From: Chryseobacterium sp. CH21 | Lineage (GTDB): Bacteria > Bacteroidota > Bacteroidia > Flavobacteriales > Weeksellaceae | Direction: 5' to 3' | DNA length: 64,000 nt | Assembly: GCF_004119445.1 (NCBI RefSeq) | Contig: NZ_QICI01000092.1 | Coordinates: 106,519-170,518, forward strand | Shown: positions 1-8,176 of the stretch, piece by piece | Position numbering within the stretch: the first letter of the stretch is position 1 | Layout: every line of letters begins with the position of its first letter | Notes under the pieces: model-generated | The model's database searches: none | What the model saw: only the letters and a program-made list of their open reading frames with translations | Told to the model about the DNA's origin: nothing | Program-made: the position numbers and the translations under genes

Positions 1-8
1 TCATGGTA

Positions 9-1286
9 TTAATAGATTATGGCCAATGTACGGTCATCATGATTTCCTCTGCTCCAGAAATCGCTCCAGATTAAAAGTTCTTCATCAATTTTTTCATCAT
101 TGATAAAATCTGCTTTCGTCTGGTCATCATTATTTCCGGCAAGGTCTTCAAAAAGTGCTTTCCAGCTTTCTGTATCTTCCAGTTTATTTTCTGTGGTAAA
201 TTTAGGATCATAAATCCCGTCTGTCATCAGCACGAGATAGGAAAAATCTTGTACACAGGTAATTTGGAAACGGGAAGCCATTGTATCGTTAAAAATTTCT
301 TTCATGGTGATAAAACGCGTACCACCACCAAACTCTCCCACATCCATCCGGTTTAACAATTTTACTTCAGAAAAATCGGTATTGATCAGATTGATGGGAC
401 AGTCTCCCACTCCAAAGCTCAGAATCACATATCCGAAACTAAACTTTTTAAGCAATATAAAAATAAGTGTAGTGTGCAAATCATTCACTGAAAAGGCATT
501 GTTTGCCGCAGTTTTTTCTAATGTGTGATAAACATGTAAGACACTTTCCGATAAGATATTGATGATATCCTGCTTGGCTTTCAATTGTTCTTCATCAGAA
601 AACTGATTGATATATAAAACATTGATGTTATTTTCAATCTGGTTGAAAATCTTCTGTAAGTTGAAAAACTGGTTGATCGTTGTGGTTGCCAGTCTTGAAC
701 CTTCTCTTGCAGCTGAGGCTGAGCCTGCACCATCTGAAACGGAAACAATATTCCAGCCGTCGGGAAGCTTATTTACAGCGAAATCGTCTTCACGAAATTT
801 ACCTTCATGCGCATGAGAACGTCCTCTTTTGGAAGCTACAACAATTTTTTTGTCTGAAAAAGAACCTTTGAATGAATCTTCTTCTGATTTATAAAAAGCT
901 GCATTTGTATCACTTGGAATATTTTTCCATAAGTCTTTCGGATCTGCATTGACAAATAGCTGTATTTTCTTGGTCTCAAGATGATTCTGATCATGAATAT
1001 GATAGAACTGAACATCCAGATAATACATATTATTCGTCAACGGAATTCCTGAAATTGTATCATTTTCAAAACTAAGTCCTGTTTCTTCCAGGTTTTCAAT
1101 ATTCTGAATCTTGATGTTGGGAAAGTCTTCCATATCGAAGCTGAACTCATAGAACTGTTTGGCACTGGCGTTTTTCAATACCCAATGAACCTCTTTGAAT
1201 TCTTCTTTTTCTTTATAGATAAGAGATTGCACCATACTTTTTGGTTTGGATTCATCCGCTGACTTCCTGAAAAATTTTCCAATCAT
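9..1286 (-). CDS. PP2C-family serine/threonine phosphatase of a Ter/TerY operon
   Basis: A 425-residue protein with a PP2C-type phosphatase domain in its C-terminal two thirds. Metal-binding motifs are visible in order: REDDFA near residues 165-170, SDGAGS near 184-189, a GVGDCP segment, LMTDGIYD, and a terminal NHDDRT. The first 130 or so residues match no domain I recognise. It should dephosphorylate Ser/Thr residues in the cytoplasm using two metal ions. Its start overlaps the stop of the TerY-C gene by one base, so the two are probably translationally coupled. The partners fit the published TerY-phosphatase-kinase (TerY-P) triad; the kinase is not in this window but could be the next gene, since another ATG lies at bases 4-2 on the same strand. 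Confidence 0.85.
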   Translation of the reverse strand: MIGKFFRKSADESKPKSMVQSLIYKEKEEFKEVHWVLKNASAKQFYEFSFDMEDFPNIKIQNIENLEETGLSFENDTISGIPLTNNMYYLDVQFYHIHDQNHLETKKIQLFVNADPKDLWKNIPSDTNAAFYKSEEDSFKGSFSDKKIVVASKRGRSHAHEGKFREDDFAVNKLPDGWNIVSVSDGAGSASAAREGSRLATTTINQFFNLQKIFNQIENNINVLYINQFSDEEQLKAKQDIINILSESVLHVYHTLEKTAANNAFSVNDLHTTLIFILLKKFSFGYVILSFGVGDCPINLINTDFSEVKLLNRMDVGEFGGGTRFITMKEIFNDTMASRFQITCVQDFSYLVLMTDGIYDPKFTTENKLEDTESWKALFEDLAGNNDDQTKADFINDEKIDEELLIWSDFWSRGNHDDRTLAIIY

Positions 1287-1687
1287 TAGCCCAGCGTTCT
1301 GTTAATATCAAATCCTCCCCCAGAAAATCCATAATAATCGGAAGTTCCACACCATGGACATTTGCTGTATCCTTCTCCCCTCAGGCAGTGAATTCCTCCG
1401 CACGAGCAGGTAGCCAGCGCAATGGGATTCGCACAATGCGGACATGATGTTCCTCCATCCAGTTCTTCAATATTAATTTTAAGATGAGTCTTTTGATTTG
1501 AGGAAAGTCTGTAGTAGGCTTTTTCATCAATTTTATACGCTCCATCCAGTCTGTAATATCTTGTAGCCATTCCCGGTATGCTGGATTCTGCAAATGCTTT
1601 TTTGAATTTCATTAAATAAAGCTTTTCCGTTTCCTGACATTTTCCGTTCAGTACGACAAAGTTATTATCAGGAAATCTCTGTTCCAT
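1286..1687 (-). CDS. TerY-C zinc-binding domain protein
   Basis: A 133-residue protein whose second half carries a cysteine/histidine cluster (CPHC, CSCGGIHC, CPWCG) typical of the TerY-C metal-binding domain. In many bacteria that domain is fused to the C-terminus of a TerY vWA protein. Here it is a separate gene 8 bases downstream of a vWA gene. It ends in a glycine-rich tail (GFSGGGF). The role is inferred: probably an adaptor linking the vWA proteins to the phosphatase or kinase. It overlaps the phosphatase gene by one base. Confidence 0.75.
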   Translation of the reverse strand: MEQRFPDNNFVVLNGKCQETEKLYLMKFKKAFAESSIPGMATRYYRLDGAYKIDEKAYYRLSSNQKTHLKINIEELDGGTSCPHCANPIALATCSCGGIHCLRGEGYSKCPWCGTSDYYGFSGGGFDINRTLG

Positions 1688-1695
1688 TTCCGGAT

Positions 1696-2328
1696 CTACT
1701 TTCTCCAGAATAAGAGAATCAATTTAGACAAATTAATTCCTTCTTTTTTAGCTTCTGTAACACTCTGGCTGGTGGTTTTAATAGAATCCGTTACCCATTT
1801 GAAAAACTCTTTATAAGAATTCTCATCAGAATTATTGAACAGTAAAACATGGTCTGCCAAAGATCCGAGAAGTTTATAATTGGTATTTTCTCCTATGGAT
1901 ACCGCAATGGTATTGGATTTTCCATTGTATTTGGTATTCCATCTTTCTATGGCTTTGGTGGCATCATCCGTGGGAACTCCGTCTGTAAAAAGGAAGACGA
2001 TAGGTTTCCAGTCTCCTTTTCTTTCATAGGTCGTTTTTACAATATCTTTGTCAATACAATCCATTACTTTGATTAATCCCTGGGAAAGTGATGTTCCACT
2101 TCCGATCGGGATTTTAGGCGGATAAAAACTGATAATATCCTGCATCGGAGTAATGACTTCCGCTTCTCCTGCAAAGCCTATCACGGAAATGTAAACCGTT
2201 TCGAGTGAATACGGATCTTTTTTTAGATCCCTGATGATATTGGCGATACCTTCCTGTACCTGCTCAATAGGTTCTCCTACCATAGATTCGGAGATGTCTA
2301 CTAAAAAATAAATAGGCAGTCTTCTCAT
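1696..2328 (-). CDS. TerY-like von Willebrand factor A protein
   Basis: A 210-residue single vWA domain. The MIDAS motif DISES sits at residues 11-15, and the later MIDAS positions are represented by GSGTSLS and FTDGVPTDD. TerY proteins bind a divalent metal through MIDAS and act as protein-interaction modules in tellurite/stress (Ter) systems. It is a paralogue of the vWA gene 18 bases upstream and shares the same operon. No signal peptide is seen, so it is cytoplasmic. A basic, hydrophobic tail follows the domain. Confidence 0.85.
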   Translation of the reverse strand: MRRLPIYFLVDISESMVGEPIEQVQEGIANIIRDLKKDPYSLETVYISVIGFAGEAEVITPMQDIISFYPPKIPIGSGTSLSQGLIKVMDCIDKDIVKTTYERKGDWKPIVFLFTDGVPTDDATKAIERWNTKYNGKSNTIAVSIGENTNYKLLGSLADHVLLFNNSDENSYKEFFKWVTDSIKTTSQSVTEAKKEGINLSKLILLFWRK

Positions 2329-2346
2329 TGTGTAAAGACATTTTTT

Positions 2347-2994
2347 TTAAATAATAATATTAAGCTCCGATGGTGGCGGAGGTAATGTGATATTTTCTCC
2401 CGTATTCTGAGATTGCTCTCCCTGTGTAATGGAAGAACTCACCCATTTGAAAAAGGAAGAAAGGGTAATAGCATCTGTAGTATCAAGCTTTACGACATGA
2501 TCTGTCAGTTCTTTCAGAAACTGTTCATCCGCTTTTGGGCCTGCTGCACATCCTACGATAGCACCAAATTCCAGTCCTCTGATCACAGGAATCATCTGCC
2601 TGTATTTCTGAATATCCGAAGGTTTTCCATCTGTAAATATAAACAGTAACGGCTGCCAGTCTCCTTTTGCGTCTGCCGATTCTTTTACAATTTCCCTCTG
2701 AACCAGTTCTGAAACCATTTCCAATGCTGCTCCTGTATGGGTTGGGCCACTATCCGGACAAGTAATTTCCATAGGGTAAAAACTCGCCAGATCTGTTAAG
2801 GGTATAATATTCTTAACATCTCTATCAAATGTGATGACGCTTAAATGCAGACTGTCCATCGCCTGCGGATCTGCACGAAGCATACTGATTAGACCGTTGA
2901 ATCCGTTATTCAATGCCTGAATAGGTTCTCCGTTCATAGACCCCGAAGTATCTAATAAAAAATAAGCTAATAATCTCCTGCTCATTATAGACAA
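2347..2994 (-). CDS. TerY-like von Willebrand factor A protein (second copy)
   Basis: A 215-residue vWA protein with MIDAS motif DTSGS at residues 15-19, a conserved threonine in GPTHTGAA and FTDGKPSD further on. It is similar in length and layout to the next gene, so the two look like a tandem duplication that has diverged. A start at the fourth codon (MSRRLL) is equally possible. A strong hairpin separates it from the upstream TerD gene, which may reduce its expression relative to the TerD pair. Confidence 0.85.
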   Translation of the reverse strand: MSIMSRRLLAYFLLDTSGSMNGEPIQALNNGFNGLISMLRADPQAMDSLHLSVITFDRDVKNIIPLTDLASFYPMEITCPDSGPTHTGAALEMVSELVQREIVKESADAKGDWQPLLFIFTDGKPSDIQKYRQMIPVIRGLEFGAIVGCAAGPKADEQFLKELTDHVVKLDTTDAITLSSFFKWVSSSITQGEQSQNTGENITLPPPPSELNIII

Positions 2995-3006
2995 ATATTA
3001 ATTCTG

Positions 3007-3044
3007 AAGCCGGCGGAGAAAGTCGAAGACTTTCAAGCCGGCTT
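3007..3044. terminator. Long perfect hairpin between the TerD and TerY genes
   Basis: Outer arms AAGCCGGC (3007-3014) and GCCGGCTT (3037-3044) enclose inner arms GAAAGTC (3018-3024) and GACTTTC (3028-3034). The T-run lies on the plus-strand side, so on the coding (minus) strand this looks more like an RNA-processing or partial-attenuation hairpin than a classical terminator. Confidence 0.6.
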
Positions 3045-3073
3045 TTTTATGTGAGTTGAAAAAATTTGAAAAT

Positions 3074-3751
3074 CTAGTTGGAATAAGCGTACTGCTGTCT
3101 CAGAATATCAATAAAGTTATCTGTATTATGCGGCTCTCCCACAGCACGGAACTTCCAGTCTCCATTGTGACGGTATGCTTCTGCAAAAACCATAGCACAC
3201 TTACCATTCATACTTGAATCGCCGGATAGGCTGTATTTTGTAATTTCTTTTCCTGAAGCATCTACTGCACGGATAAATGCATTTTCGATCATTCCGAAGT
3301 GCTGGTTATTCGTTCTTCCCTGATAAATGGTAACAATGAACACTATTTTCTGATAGCTCTGATCCAGCTGATCCAATTTTACAATAATCTGCTCATCATC
3401 CCCATCACCTGCTCCGGTTCTGTTATCACCTGTAAGCCAAACATTTCCGCTTGGGTGCTGCATAGAATTGAAGAAAACCACATCTCCCTGATAAAGCCCC
3501 ATCTGTCTTCCGTCATTAGTCTGTACCGTTCTTCCCAAATTGGCTACTTTTCCGTTTCCATCTAAAAGAAATGCTACTGCATCAAGATCGTATTCTGCTT
3601 CCTTACTGAAGAGTTTTCCGAAGAATCCACTGCCTTGCTTTCTGACATCCCATCCTAAGCCGATGGTTACTTTTGAAAGATCATACACGCTTTCTCCACG
3701 GTCGTTCTTTCTTAAATCTATCGTTTGTCCTTTCTGTAAATTGATTGCCAT
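3074..3751 (-). CDS. TerD-family stress/tellurite resistance protein
   Basis: A 225-residue TerD-domain protein with the GLGWDVR segment, an acidic DLDAVAFLLD strand and GAGDGDDEQI, the Asp-rich loops that bind calcium in this family. An insertion near residues 36-52 (GSGFFGKLFSKEAEYD) makes it longer than the 191-residue neighbour. TerD proteins are cytoplasmic and linked to tellurite resistance, colicin/phage tolerance and envelope stress; the exact reaction is unknown. It follows the other TerD gene after 27 bases and is clearly co-transcribed. Confidence 0.9.
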   Translation of the reverse strand: MAINLQKGQTIDLRKNDRGESVYDLSKVTIGLGWDVRKQGSGFFGKLFSKEAEYDLDAVAFLLDGNGKVANLGRTVQTNDGRQMGLYQGDVVFFNSMQHPSGNVWLTGDNRTGAGDGDDEQIIVKLDQLDQSYQKIVFIVTIYQGRTNNQHFGMIENAFIRAVDASGKEITKYSLSGDSSMNGKCAMVFAEAYRHNGDWKFRAVGEPHNTDNFIDILRQQYAYSN

Positions 3752-3778
3752 AGTTATCGTTTTTGTGTACTTGATTTT

Positions 3779-4354
3779 TTATTTAATGATTTGCCCTTTG
3801 TAGTATTTTTCAAGGAAGAAACCAAGATCTGCTCTGTATCCTATTCCTGAAGCTTCAAATTTCCAGCTTCCGTTTCTTTTATACAGCCTTCCGAATTCTA
3901 CTCCGGTTTCAATGGAAAAATCTTCATCCAGTTCATATTTTGCAATTTCCTGATTGGAATGATTGTCTACCACTCTGATGTAAGAATTCCTTACCTGTCC
4001 GAAATTCTGTCTTCTTCTCTCAAAATCTTCTATCGTTACTACAAAAAGAATCTCTTCCACTCTTGAGTCTACTTTATCAAGATCTATAACGATAGCTTCA
4101 TCATCGTCACCATCACTGTTTTTGCCACTGGGATCATCTCCTGTATGAGTAAGAGCTCCGTCCGGAGAACTCAGGTTGTTGTAAAAAACAAAGTATTCTT
4201 CACTTACTAATTTTCTGTCAGAATCAATCATGATTGCAGAAGCATCCAGGTCAAAATCATACCCTGTTCCTTCATTGGGATCCCAGCCTAATCCAATCGT
4301 CATTTTCGTCAATCCTATCTCGATCTTTTGTCCTTTCTGTAGATTAATTGCCAT
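3779..4354 (-). CDS. TerD-family stress/tellurite resistance protein (first gene of operon)
   Basis: A 191-residue protein, the usual TerD length. It has the MTIGLGWDPN segment, DFDLDASAIM, and the acidic loop KNSDGDDDEAIVIDLD, which carries the calcium-binding aspartates. It opens with the MAINLQKGQ start also used by its paralogue downstream. It is the promoter-proximal gene of the Ter operon; a TAnnTTTG box lies about 60 bases upstream. Confidence 0.9.
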   Translation of the reverse strand: MAINLQKGQKIEIGLTKMTIGLGWDPNEGTGYDFDLDASAIMIDSDRKLVSEEYFVFYNNLSSPDGALTHTGDDPSGKNSDGDDDEAIVIDLDKVDSRVEEILFVVTIEDFERRRQNFGQVRNSYIRVVDNHSNQEIAKYELDEDFSIETGVEFGRLYKRNGSWKFEASGIGYRADLGFFLEKYYKGQIIK

Positions 4355-4411
4355 AGTGTTTTATATTATGATTATTTTTTGCATTAAGATAGAAGTGATT
4401 TACGAACTGAC

Positions 4412-4419
4412 CAAATTTA
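4412..4419 (-). promoter_or_regulatory. Candidate -7 box of the Ter operon
   Basis: TAAATTTG on the minus strand matches the Bacteroidota -7 consensus TAnnTTTG and implies a leader of about 55-60 bases before the first TerD gene. No clear -33 TTG was found. Confidence 0.45.
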
Positions 4420-4481
4420 TTAATGAAAAAATGTTCTATACTACTGAATTTTAAACTATTTAAGTCAGAAAATGGTCATAA

Positions 4482-4508
4482 AAAAGGTCCAGTTAAAAAA
4501 CTGAACCC
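4482..4508 (-). terminator. Terminator after the flippase-like gene
   Basis: Read on the minus strand, GGTTCAGTT and AACTGGACC form a 9-bp stem (one G-T pair) with a TTTT loop, followed by six T. It ends the panD/flippase-like unit. Confidence 0.7.
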
Positions 4509-4533
4509 CTATATTGTATAAAAGTATATTGAA

Positions 4534-5559
4534 TTACTCTTCAAAATTCTTATCAGAAACCGCAGCATTTCTTGCTCTTGCCAGCATAGGAATTGAAATC
4601 AGTCCCATGACAAGCATAATCACGATTTGCAACGGTAAAGAAATAAAGGAATATGTAAGTCCCATTTCTCCTCCAAAATCTGCGCTTTTTCCTATTGAGA
4701 TGAAAAGGGCCATAAAACCATATTTCATCGCAAGATTATATGCTCCAATACCTCCACTGGCAGGAATAATCATTCCTAGCGTTCCTACTACAATAATGAA
4801 GAAACCATCTGCAAAGGTAAAATTTGAGGTTTCAGGAAGGGCAAAACACACAAGATACGCTGCCAGATAATAGCAAATCCATATTCCTAATGTATAAAGG
4901 ATGAATTTTCCTTTTTCTTTTAATTTAAAGATGGAAGTTAATCCTTCAAAAATTCCATCAATAAAATTGACAACTTTTCCTAAAAATGGAACATCTACAA
5001 GTCTTTTTCTGAAAACAAAAAAGAGAATACTTCCTATCACCAATACCAAAAGAGCTATCAGCATCTTAGTAGGAATATTTATTCCTGAGTTTTTAAAAAA
5101 AGATAGAATTGCTTCATATTTGAACAAAAATGTCAAGCCAAGAAATCCAAGCATACAAACCAGGTCTACCACTCTTTCCAAAATGATGGTTCCGAAAGAT
5201 TTGTCTACAGGTACTTTTTCTACTCCATATAAAGCTGTTGCTCTCGCCACTTCTCCACTTCTTGGAATGGTAAGATTCATTAGATATCCAAATGATATGG
5301 ACCAAAGTGCATTGGAATTTGAAATTCTGTGTCCCATAGGTTCCAGCATTAGATTCCAGCGGATCGCTCTGAACCAATAGGCAAGAAGACCAAATACAGA
5401 TGCAAACAGCACCCAAAGATAATTTGCTTTTGCCAGAGACTTTTGAATGACTTTAAAATCCAGTCCCCTTAAGGCCAGCCATAAAAAAAAGCCTGCAAAA
5501 GCAAGCGATATTACTATTGTAAGTATTGATTTTACCGGGTTTTTTGATGTTTTCTCCAT
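4534..5559 (-). CDS. Lysylphosphatidylglycerol synthase TM-region / flippase-like membrane protein
   Basis: A 341-residue integral membrane protein with about eight hydrophobic helices, matching the LPG_synthase_TM (UPF0104, AglD/YbhN-like) family. Segments characteristic of the family are visible: FRAIRWNLML near residue 65, PRSGEVARA near 100 and PASGGIGAYN late in the protein. Only the membrane flippase-like domain is present, without a soluble transferase domain. It probably moves or handles a lipid at the inner membrane; the substrate is unknown. It starts 3 bases after the panD stop, so the two are in one operon. Confidence 0.8.
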   Translation of the reverse strand: MEKTSKNPVKSILTIVISLAFAGFFLWLALRGLDFKVIQKSLAKANYLWVLFASVFGLLAYWFRAIRWNLMLEPMGHRISNSNALWSISFGYLMNLTIPRSGEVARATALYGVEKVPVDKSFGTIILERVVDLVCMLGFLGLTFLFKYEAILSFFKNSGINIPTKMLIALLVLVIGSILFFVFRKRLVDVPFLGKVVNFIDGIFEGLTSIFKLKEKGKFILYTLGIWICYYLAAYLVCFALPETSNFTFADGFFIIVVGTLGMIIPASGGIGAYNLAMKYGFMALFISIGKSADFGGEMGLTYSFISLPLQIVIMLVMGLISIPMLARARNAAVSDKNFEE

Positions 5560-5562
5560 GGA

Positions 5563-5913
5563 CTACGTAAGAAGGTTTGTTTTTTCATCCGGGAAAACGA
5601 TCTTCGGCTGGAAGTCTTTTGCTTCCTCCGGGGTCATCTGAGCATAAGCAATAATGATGATAATATCATCTCTCTGTACTTTTCTTGCTGCAGGACCGTT
5701 CAGACATACTTCTCCGGATTTTCTTTTCCCTTTGATCACGTAGGTATCAAAACGTTCTCCGTTGTTCACATTTACAATATAGACCCTTTCTCCCACTACC
5801 AGACCGGCAGCTTCTATAAGATCTTCATCTATTGTTATACTCCCTATATAATTAAGGTCAGAGGCTGTTACTCTCACCCTATGAATCTTAGACTTGAAAA
5901 CTTCTATTAACAT
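5563..5913 (-). CDS. panD: Aspartate 1-decarboxylase proenzyme
   Basis: A 116-residue protein of the usual PanD length. The self-cleavage site is visible as YIGSIT, with Gly24-Ser25, where the serine becomes the catalytic pyruvoyl group. Conserved segments RVTASDLNY and NGPAARKV are also present. It converts L-aspartate to beta-alanine for pantothenate and coenzyme A synthesis in the cytoplasm. It is the first gene of a two-gene unit with the flippase-like gene. Confidence 0.95.
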   Translation of the reverse strand: MLIEVFKSKIHRVRVTASDLNYIGSITIDEDLIEAAGLVVGERVYIVNVNNGERFDTYVIKGKRKSGEVCLNGPAARKVQRDDIIIIIAYAQMTPEEAKDFQPKIVFPDEKTNLLT

Positions 5914-6310
5914 GCTGCAAATTTATTAATAAAAATTAATAAAACAGACCTTTCATATGATTTTAAAACTCCCACAAACACAGGGGTTTAATTTTACAAA
6001 ACACAAAGATTCTGAAAATTACTTATAGATTTAATAATCATATGGTCAAAAAATTAATTGTTTATACAGAATTTAGGATTTAATAAATATGAAAATAATA
6101 TTAACTTTTTGCTAAAGTCAATAAACATAAGCATTTGGCATGATTTTAGTAACCTGTAACGTAGATTTTCCGTGAAAAGTGGAATTATCATATTTTAACT
6201 GTTTTCAGCAAAAAGCAAAAAAATTTTACAAGTTTTAATAAAAAAATTGCACAATTAGAAAATAGTATTATATTTGCTATAATTACGAACTAACTTTAAT
6301 ATTAAAAATT
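5914..6310. other. AT-rich intergenic region between panD and HU
   Basis: 397 bases without a gene, very AT-rich, between divergent genes. The only clear element is the HU promoter at its right end. I see no structured RNA or repeat here. Confidence 0.6.
6247..6276 (+). promoter_or_regulatory. Strong HU promoter
   Basis: TTG (6247-6249) and TATATTTG (6269-6276) are separated by exactly 19 bases. This is a textbook Bacteroidota -33/-7 promoter and predicts a leader of roughly 30 bases before the HU start codon. Confidence 0.8.
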
Positions 6311-6601
6311 ATGAACAAGTCTGAATTAATCGACGCAATCGCAAAAGATGCAGGTATCACGAAAGTTGCAGCAAAGGCTGCTTTAGAATCTTTCATTGGT
6401 AACGTAACAACTACTTTAAAGAAAAAAGACGGAAAAGTTTCTTTAGTAGGTTTTGGTACTTTCTCAGTAGCTGAGAGAGCGGCTAGACAAGGTATTAACC
6501 CTGCAACTAAAAAACCAATCAAAATTGCTGCTAAAAAAGTTGCTAAATTCAAGGCTGGAGCTGATTTGTCAAATGCAGTTTCAGGTGCTAAGAAAAAATA
6601 A
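6311..6601 (+). CDS. HU-family DNA-binding protein
   Basis: A 96-residue basic protein with the standard HU layout. Two N-terminal helices (NKSELIDAIAKDAG) are followed by the core GFGTFSVAERAARQG and the DNA-binding arm NPATKKPIKI near residues 63-72. It ends in a lysine-rich tail. HU bends and compacts DNA in the nucleoid. It stands alone with a consensus promoter and its own terminator, fitting high expression. Confidence 0.95.
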   Translation: MNKSELIDAIAKDAGITKVAAKAALESFIGNVTTTLKKKDGKVSLVGFGTFSVAERAARQGINPATKKPIKIAAKKVAKFKAGADLSNAVSGAKKK

Positions 6602-6624
6602 TCATTCAGATTACAAAAATTCAG

Positions 6625-6652
6625 GGCTGTTTCTTAGAAACAGCCTTTTTTA
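6625..6652 (+). terminator. HU terminator
   Basis: Perfect 9-bp stem GGCTGTTTC / GAAACAGCC with a TTA loop, followed by a T-rich run. It lies 24 bases after the HU stop. Confidence 0.9.
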
Positions 6653-6750
6653 TTTTCAATAATGATAGAAAATTAAACCATTAAGAAATTTTAAGTAGTT
6701 AAGAATTATTAAGTTTTAGCTAAAGCACCATTCATTACGTATCATAAAAT

Positions 6751-6770
6751 AAGCGGGCTAAAGCCCGCTT
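6751..6770. repeat. REP-like intergenic palindrome
   Basis: AAGCGGGC-TAAA-GCCCGCTT is a perfect 8-bp inverted repeat, GC-rich in otherwise AT-rich DNA, with no T-run, sitting between convergent HU and pdxH. It resembles short palindromes dispersed between genes in this genus; copy number cannot be judged from this window. Confidence 0.5.
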
Positions 6771-6857
6771 CTATTGATATTACAAAGTGTATATTCTAAG
6801 GATGCCAGTATCGCATCACTAACATCTAGATTCTAGTTTCTAACTTCTCCTTAAGAA

Positions 6858-7499
6858 TTAAGGTGCCAGTCTCGAAATTTTCCAGTCCAGATCTTCAAGC
6901 TGATAAATAATCCTGTCGTGAAGACGGTTGGGTCTTCCTTGCCAGAATTCAATCTCATAAGGTCTTGCTAGGTACCCGCCCCAATTGGCAGGTCTCGGCA
7001 CTTCTGTATTTTCATATTCTTTCTCCAGTTCTCTTAATTTCTCTTCCAAAAATTCCTTGTTGGGTATCACCTGGCTTTGGGGAGAAACTACAGCTCCCAA
7101 CTGGCTACCTTTTGGTCTTGAATGAAAATAACCATCACTCAAATTTGCAGCTACCTTTTCAAGATTTGCTTTGATAATGATCTGCCTTTCAAGATTAGGC
7201 CAGAAGAAATGCAGACATGCTTTATGATTATTTTCTATTGCTTTTCCTTTTCTGCTATTGTAATTGGTGTAAAAAATAAACCCTTCATGGGTATATGCTT
7301 TAAGGAGTACCATTCTTGTTCGCGGGCACCCATCTTCCTCTACTGTAGAAACAGCCATAGCATTGGCTTCTGAGATCGCTGGGCTTTCACTTGCCTCCAA
7401 AAACCAGTCTCTGAACTGCTCAATTGGATTTTGTTTTATCTCACTTTCAATAAGTTGGGATTTATCGTACACTTTTCTTTTGTCGTGCAGGTTTTCCAT
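6858..7499 (-). CDS. pdxH: Pyridoxamine 5'-phosphate oxidase
   Basis: A 213-residue protein of the usual PdxH length. FMN- and substrate-contacting segments are visible: RMVLLKAY and FYTNYNSRKG in the middle, SPQSQVIPN, and the C-terminal EFWQGRPNRLHDR characteristic of PdxH. It oxidises pyridoxine or pyridoxamine phosphate to pyridoxal phosphate with FMN and oxygen. Only 24 bases separate its start from the divergent YqgE gene. Confidence 0.95.
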   Translation of the reverse strand: MENLHDKRKVYDKSQLIESEIKQNPIEQFRDWFLEASESPAISEANAMAVSTVEEDGCPRTRMVLLKAYTHEGFIFYTNYNSRKGKAIENNHKACLHFFWPNLERQIIIKANLEKVAANLSDGYFHSRPKGSQLGAVVSPQSQVIPNKEFLEEKLRELEKEYENTEVPRPANWGGYLARPYEIEFWQGRPNRLHDRIIYQLEDLDWKISRLAP

Positions 7500-7512
7500 A
7501 AATATTTTTTAT

Positions 7513-7520
7513 TAAATTTG
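7513..7520 (+). promoter_or_regulatory. -7 box directly before the YqgE start
   Basis: TAAATTTG matches TAnnTTTG and ends 3 bases before the ATG at 7524, so transcription would begin at or next to the start codon. No -33 TTG at the usual distance, so confidence is moderate. Confidence 0.4.
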
Positions 7521-7523
7521 AGT

Positions 7524-8072
7524 ATGAATCACTCATACAAAGGTAAAATATTAATCTCGACCCCTGACATTTCCGGCGATCTTTTTTCCAGATCGGTTGT
7601 ATTGGTTATTGAACATAATGAAAGTGGTGCATTTGGCTTGATATTGAATAAAAAGAACAGCCAGATGAGTAGCAAGTTCAAAGATTTTTTTGACTTTAAA
7701 ATTGAGGTATATGACGGCGGCCCTGTAGAGAACGACAAGGTATTTTTCATCGTAAAAGGCAAAAGGATAACAGAAGTATACACCGACATCACTGATGAAT
7801 ATTACCTTACAGAAGATATTGAACGGATCATTAATGCTGTTTTGAGCAGTGAGCTGGATATTGAGCACATTAAAATCTTTTCAGGATACTCAGGATGGTC
7901 CCCCAATCAACTGGATACTGAGGTGCAAAGAAAAATGTGGACGGTAGTGGATGTTTATAATCTTGATTACACCCTTCCTAATGATCAGACGCTTTGGAAA
8001 TCTATCATGCAGAATCTTGGAGGAGAATTTCTTCTTTGGGCTAACTCTCCTGAGGACATTTCGCTGAACTAA
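7524..8072 (+). CDS. YqgE/AlgH family protein
   Basis: A 182-residue protein of the DUF179 (YqgE/AlgH) family. Family features include the N-terminal KGKILISTPDISGDLFSRSV, NESGAFGLILNK, VYDGGPV and the late FSGYSGWSPNQLD. The family is widespread, cytoplasmic and of uncertain biochemical function; AlgH was named for an effect on alginate regulation in Pseudomonas. I chose the ATG at 7524 because the conserved family start follows it directly, while upstream in-frame codons read a non-conserved extension into pdxH. Confidence 0.9.
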   Translation: MNHSYKGKILISTPDISGDLFSRSVVLVIEHNESGAFGLILNKKNSQMSSKFKDFFDFKIEVYDGGPVENDKVFFIVKGKRITEVYTDITDEYYLTEDIERIINAVLSSELDIEHIKIFSGYSGWSPNQLDTEVQRKMWTVVDVYNLDYTLPNDQTLWKSIMQNLGGEFLLWANSPEDISLN

Positions 8073-8176
8073 AAAGTATATTTTTCGCACCATTCATATA
8101 ATTAACAAATTTTAAGATTCCTTTAACCAATTTTAAAGAAAGTTTTTCCGTTCTTTGGAAAACTAAAATCACTGAT

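Noticed and set aside
4901..5380. A 159-residue open frame on the plus strand inside the flippase-like gene
   Set aside because: It is antisense to a conserved membrane gene, with low-complexity composition and no family features.
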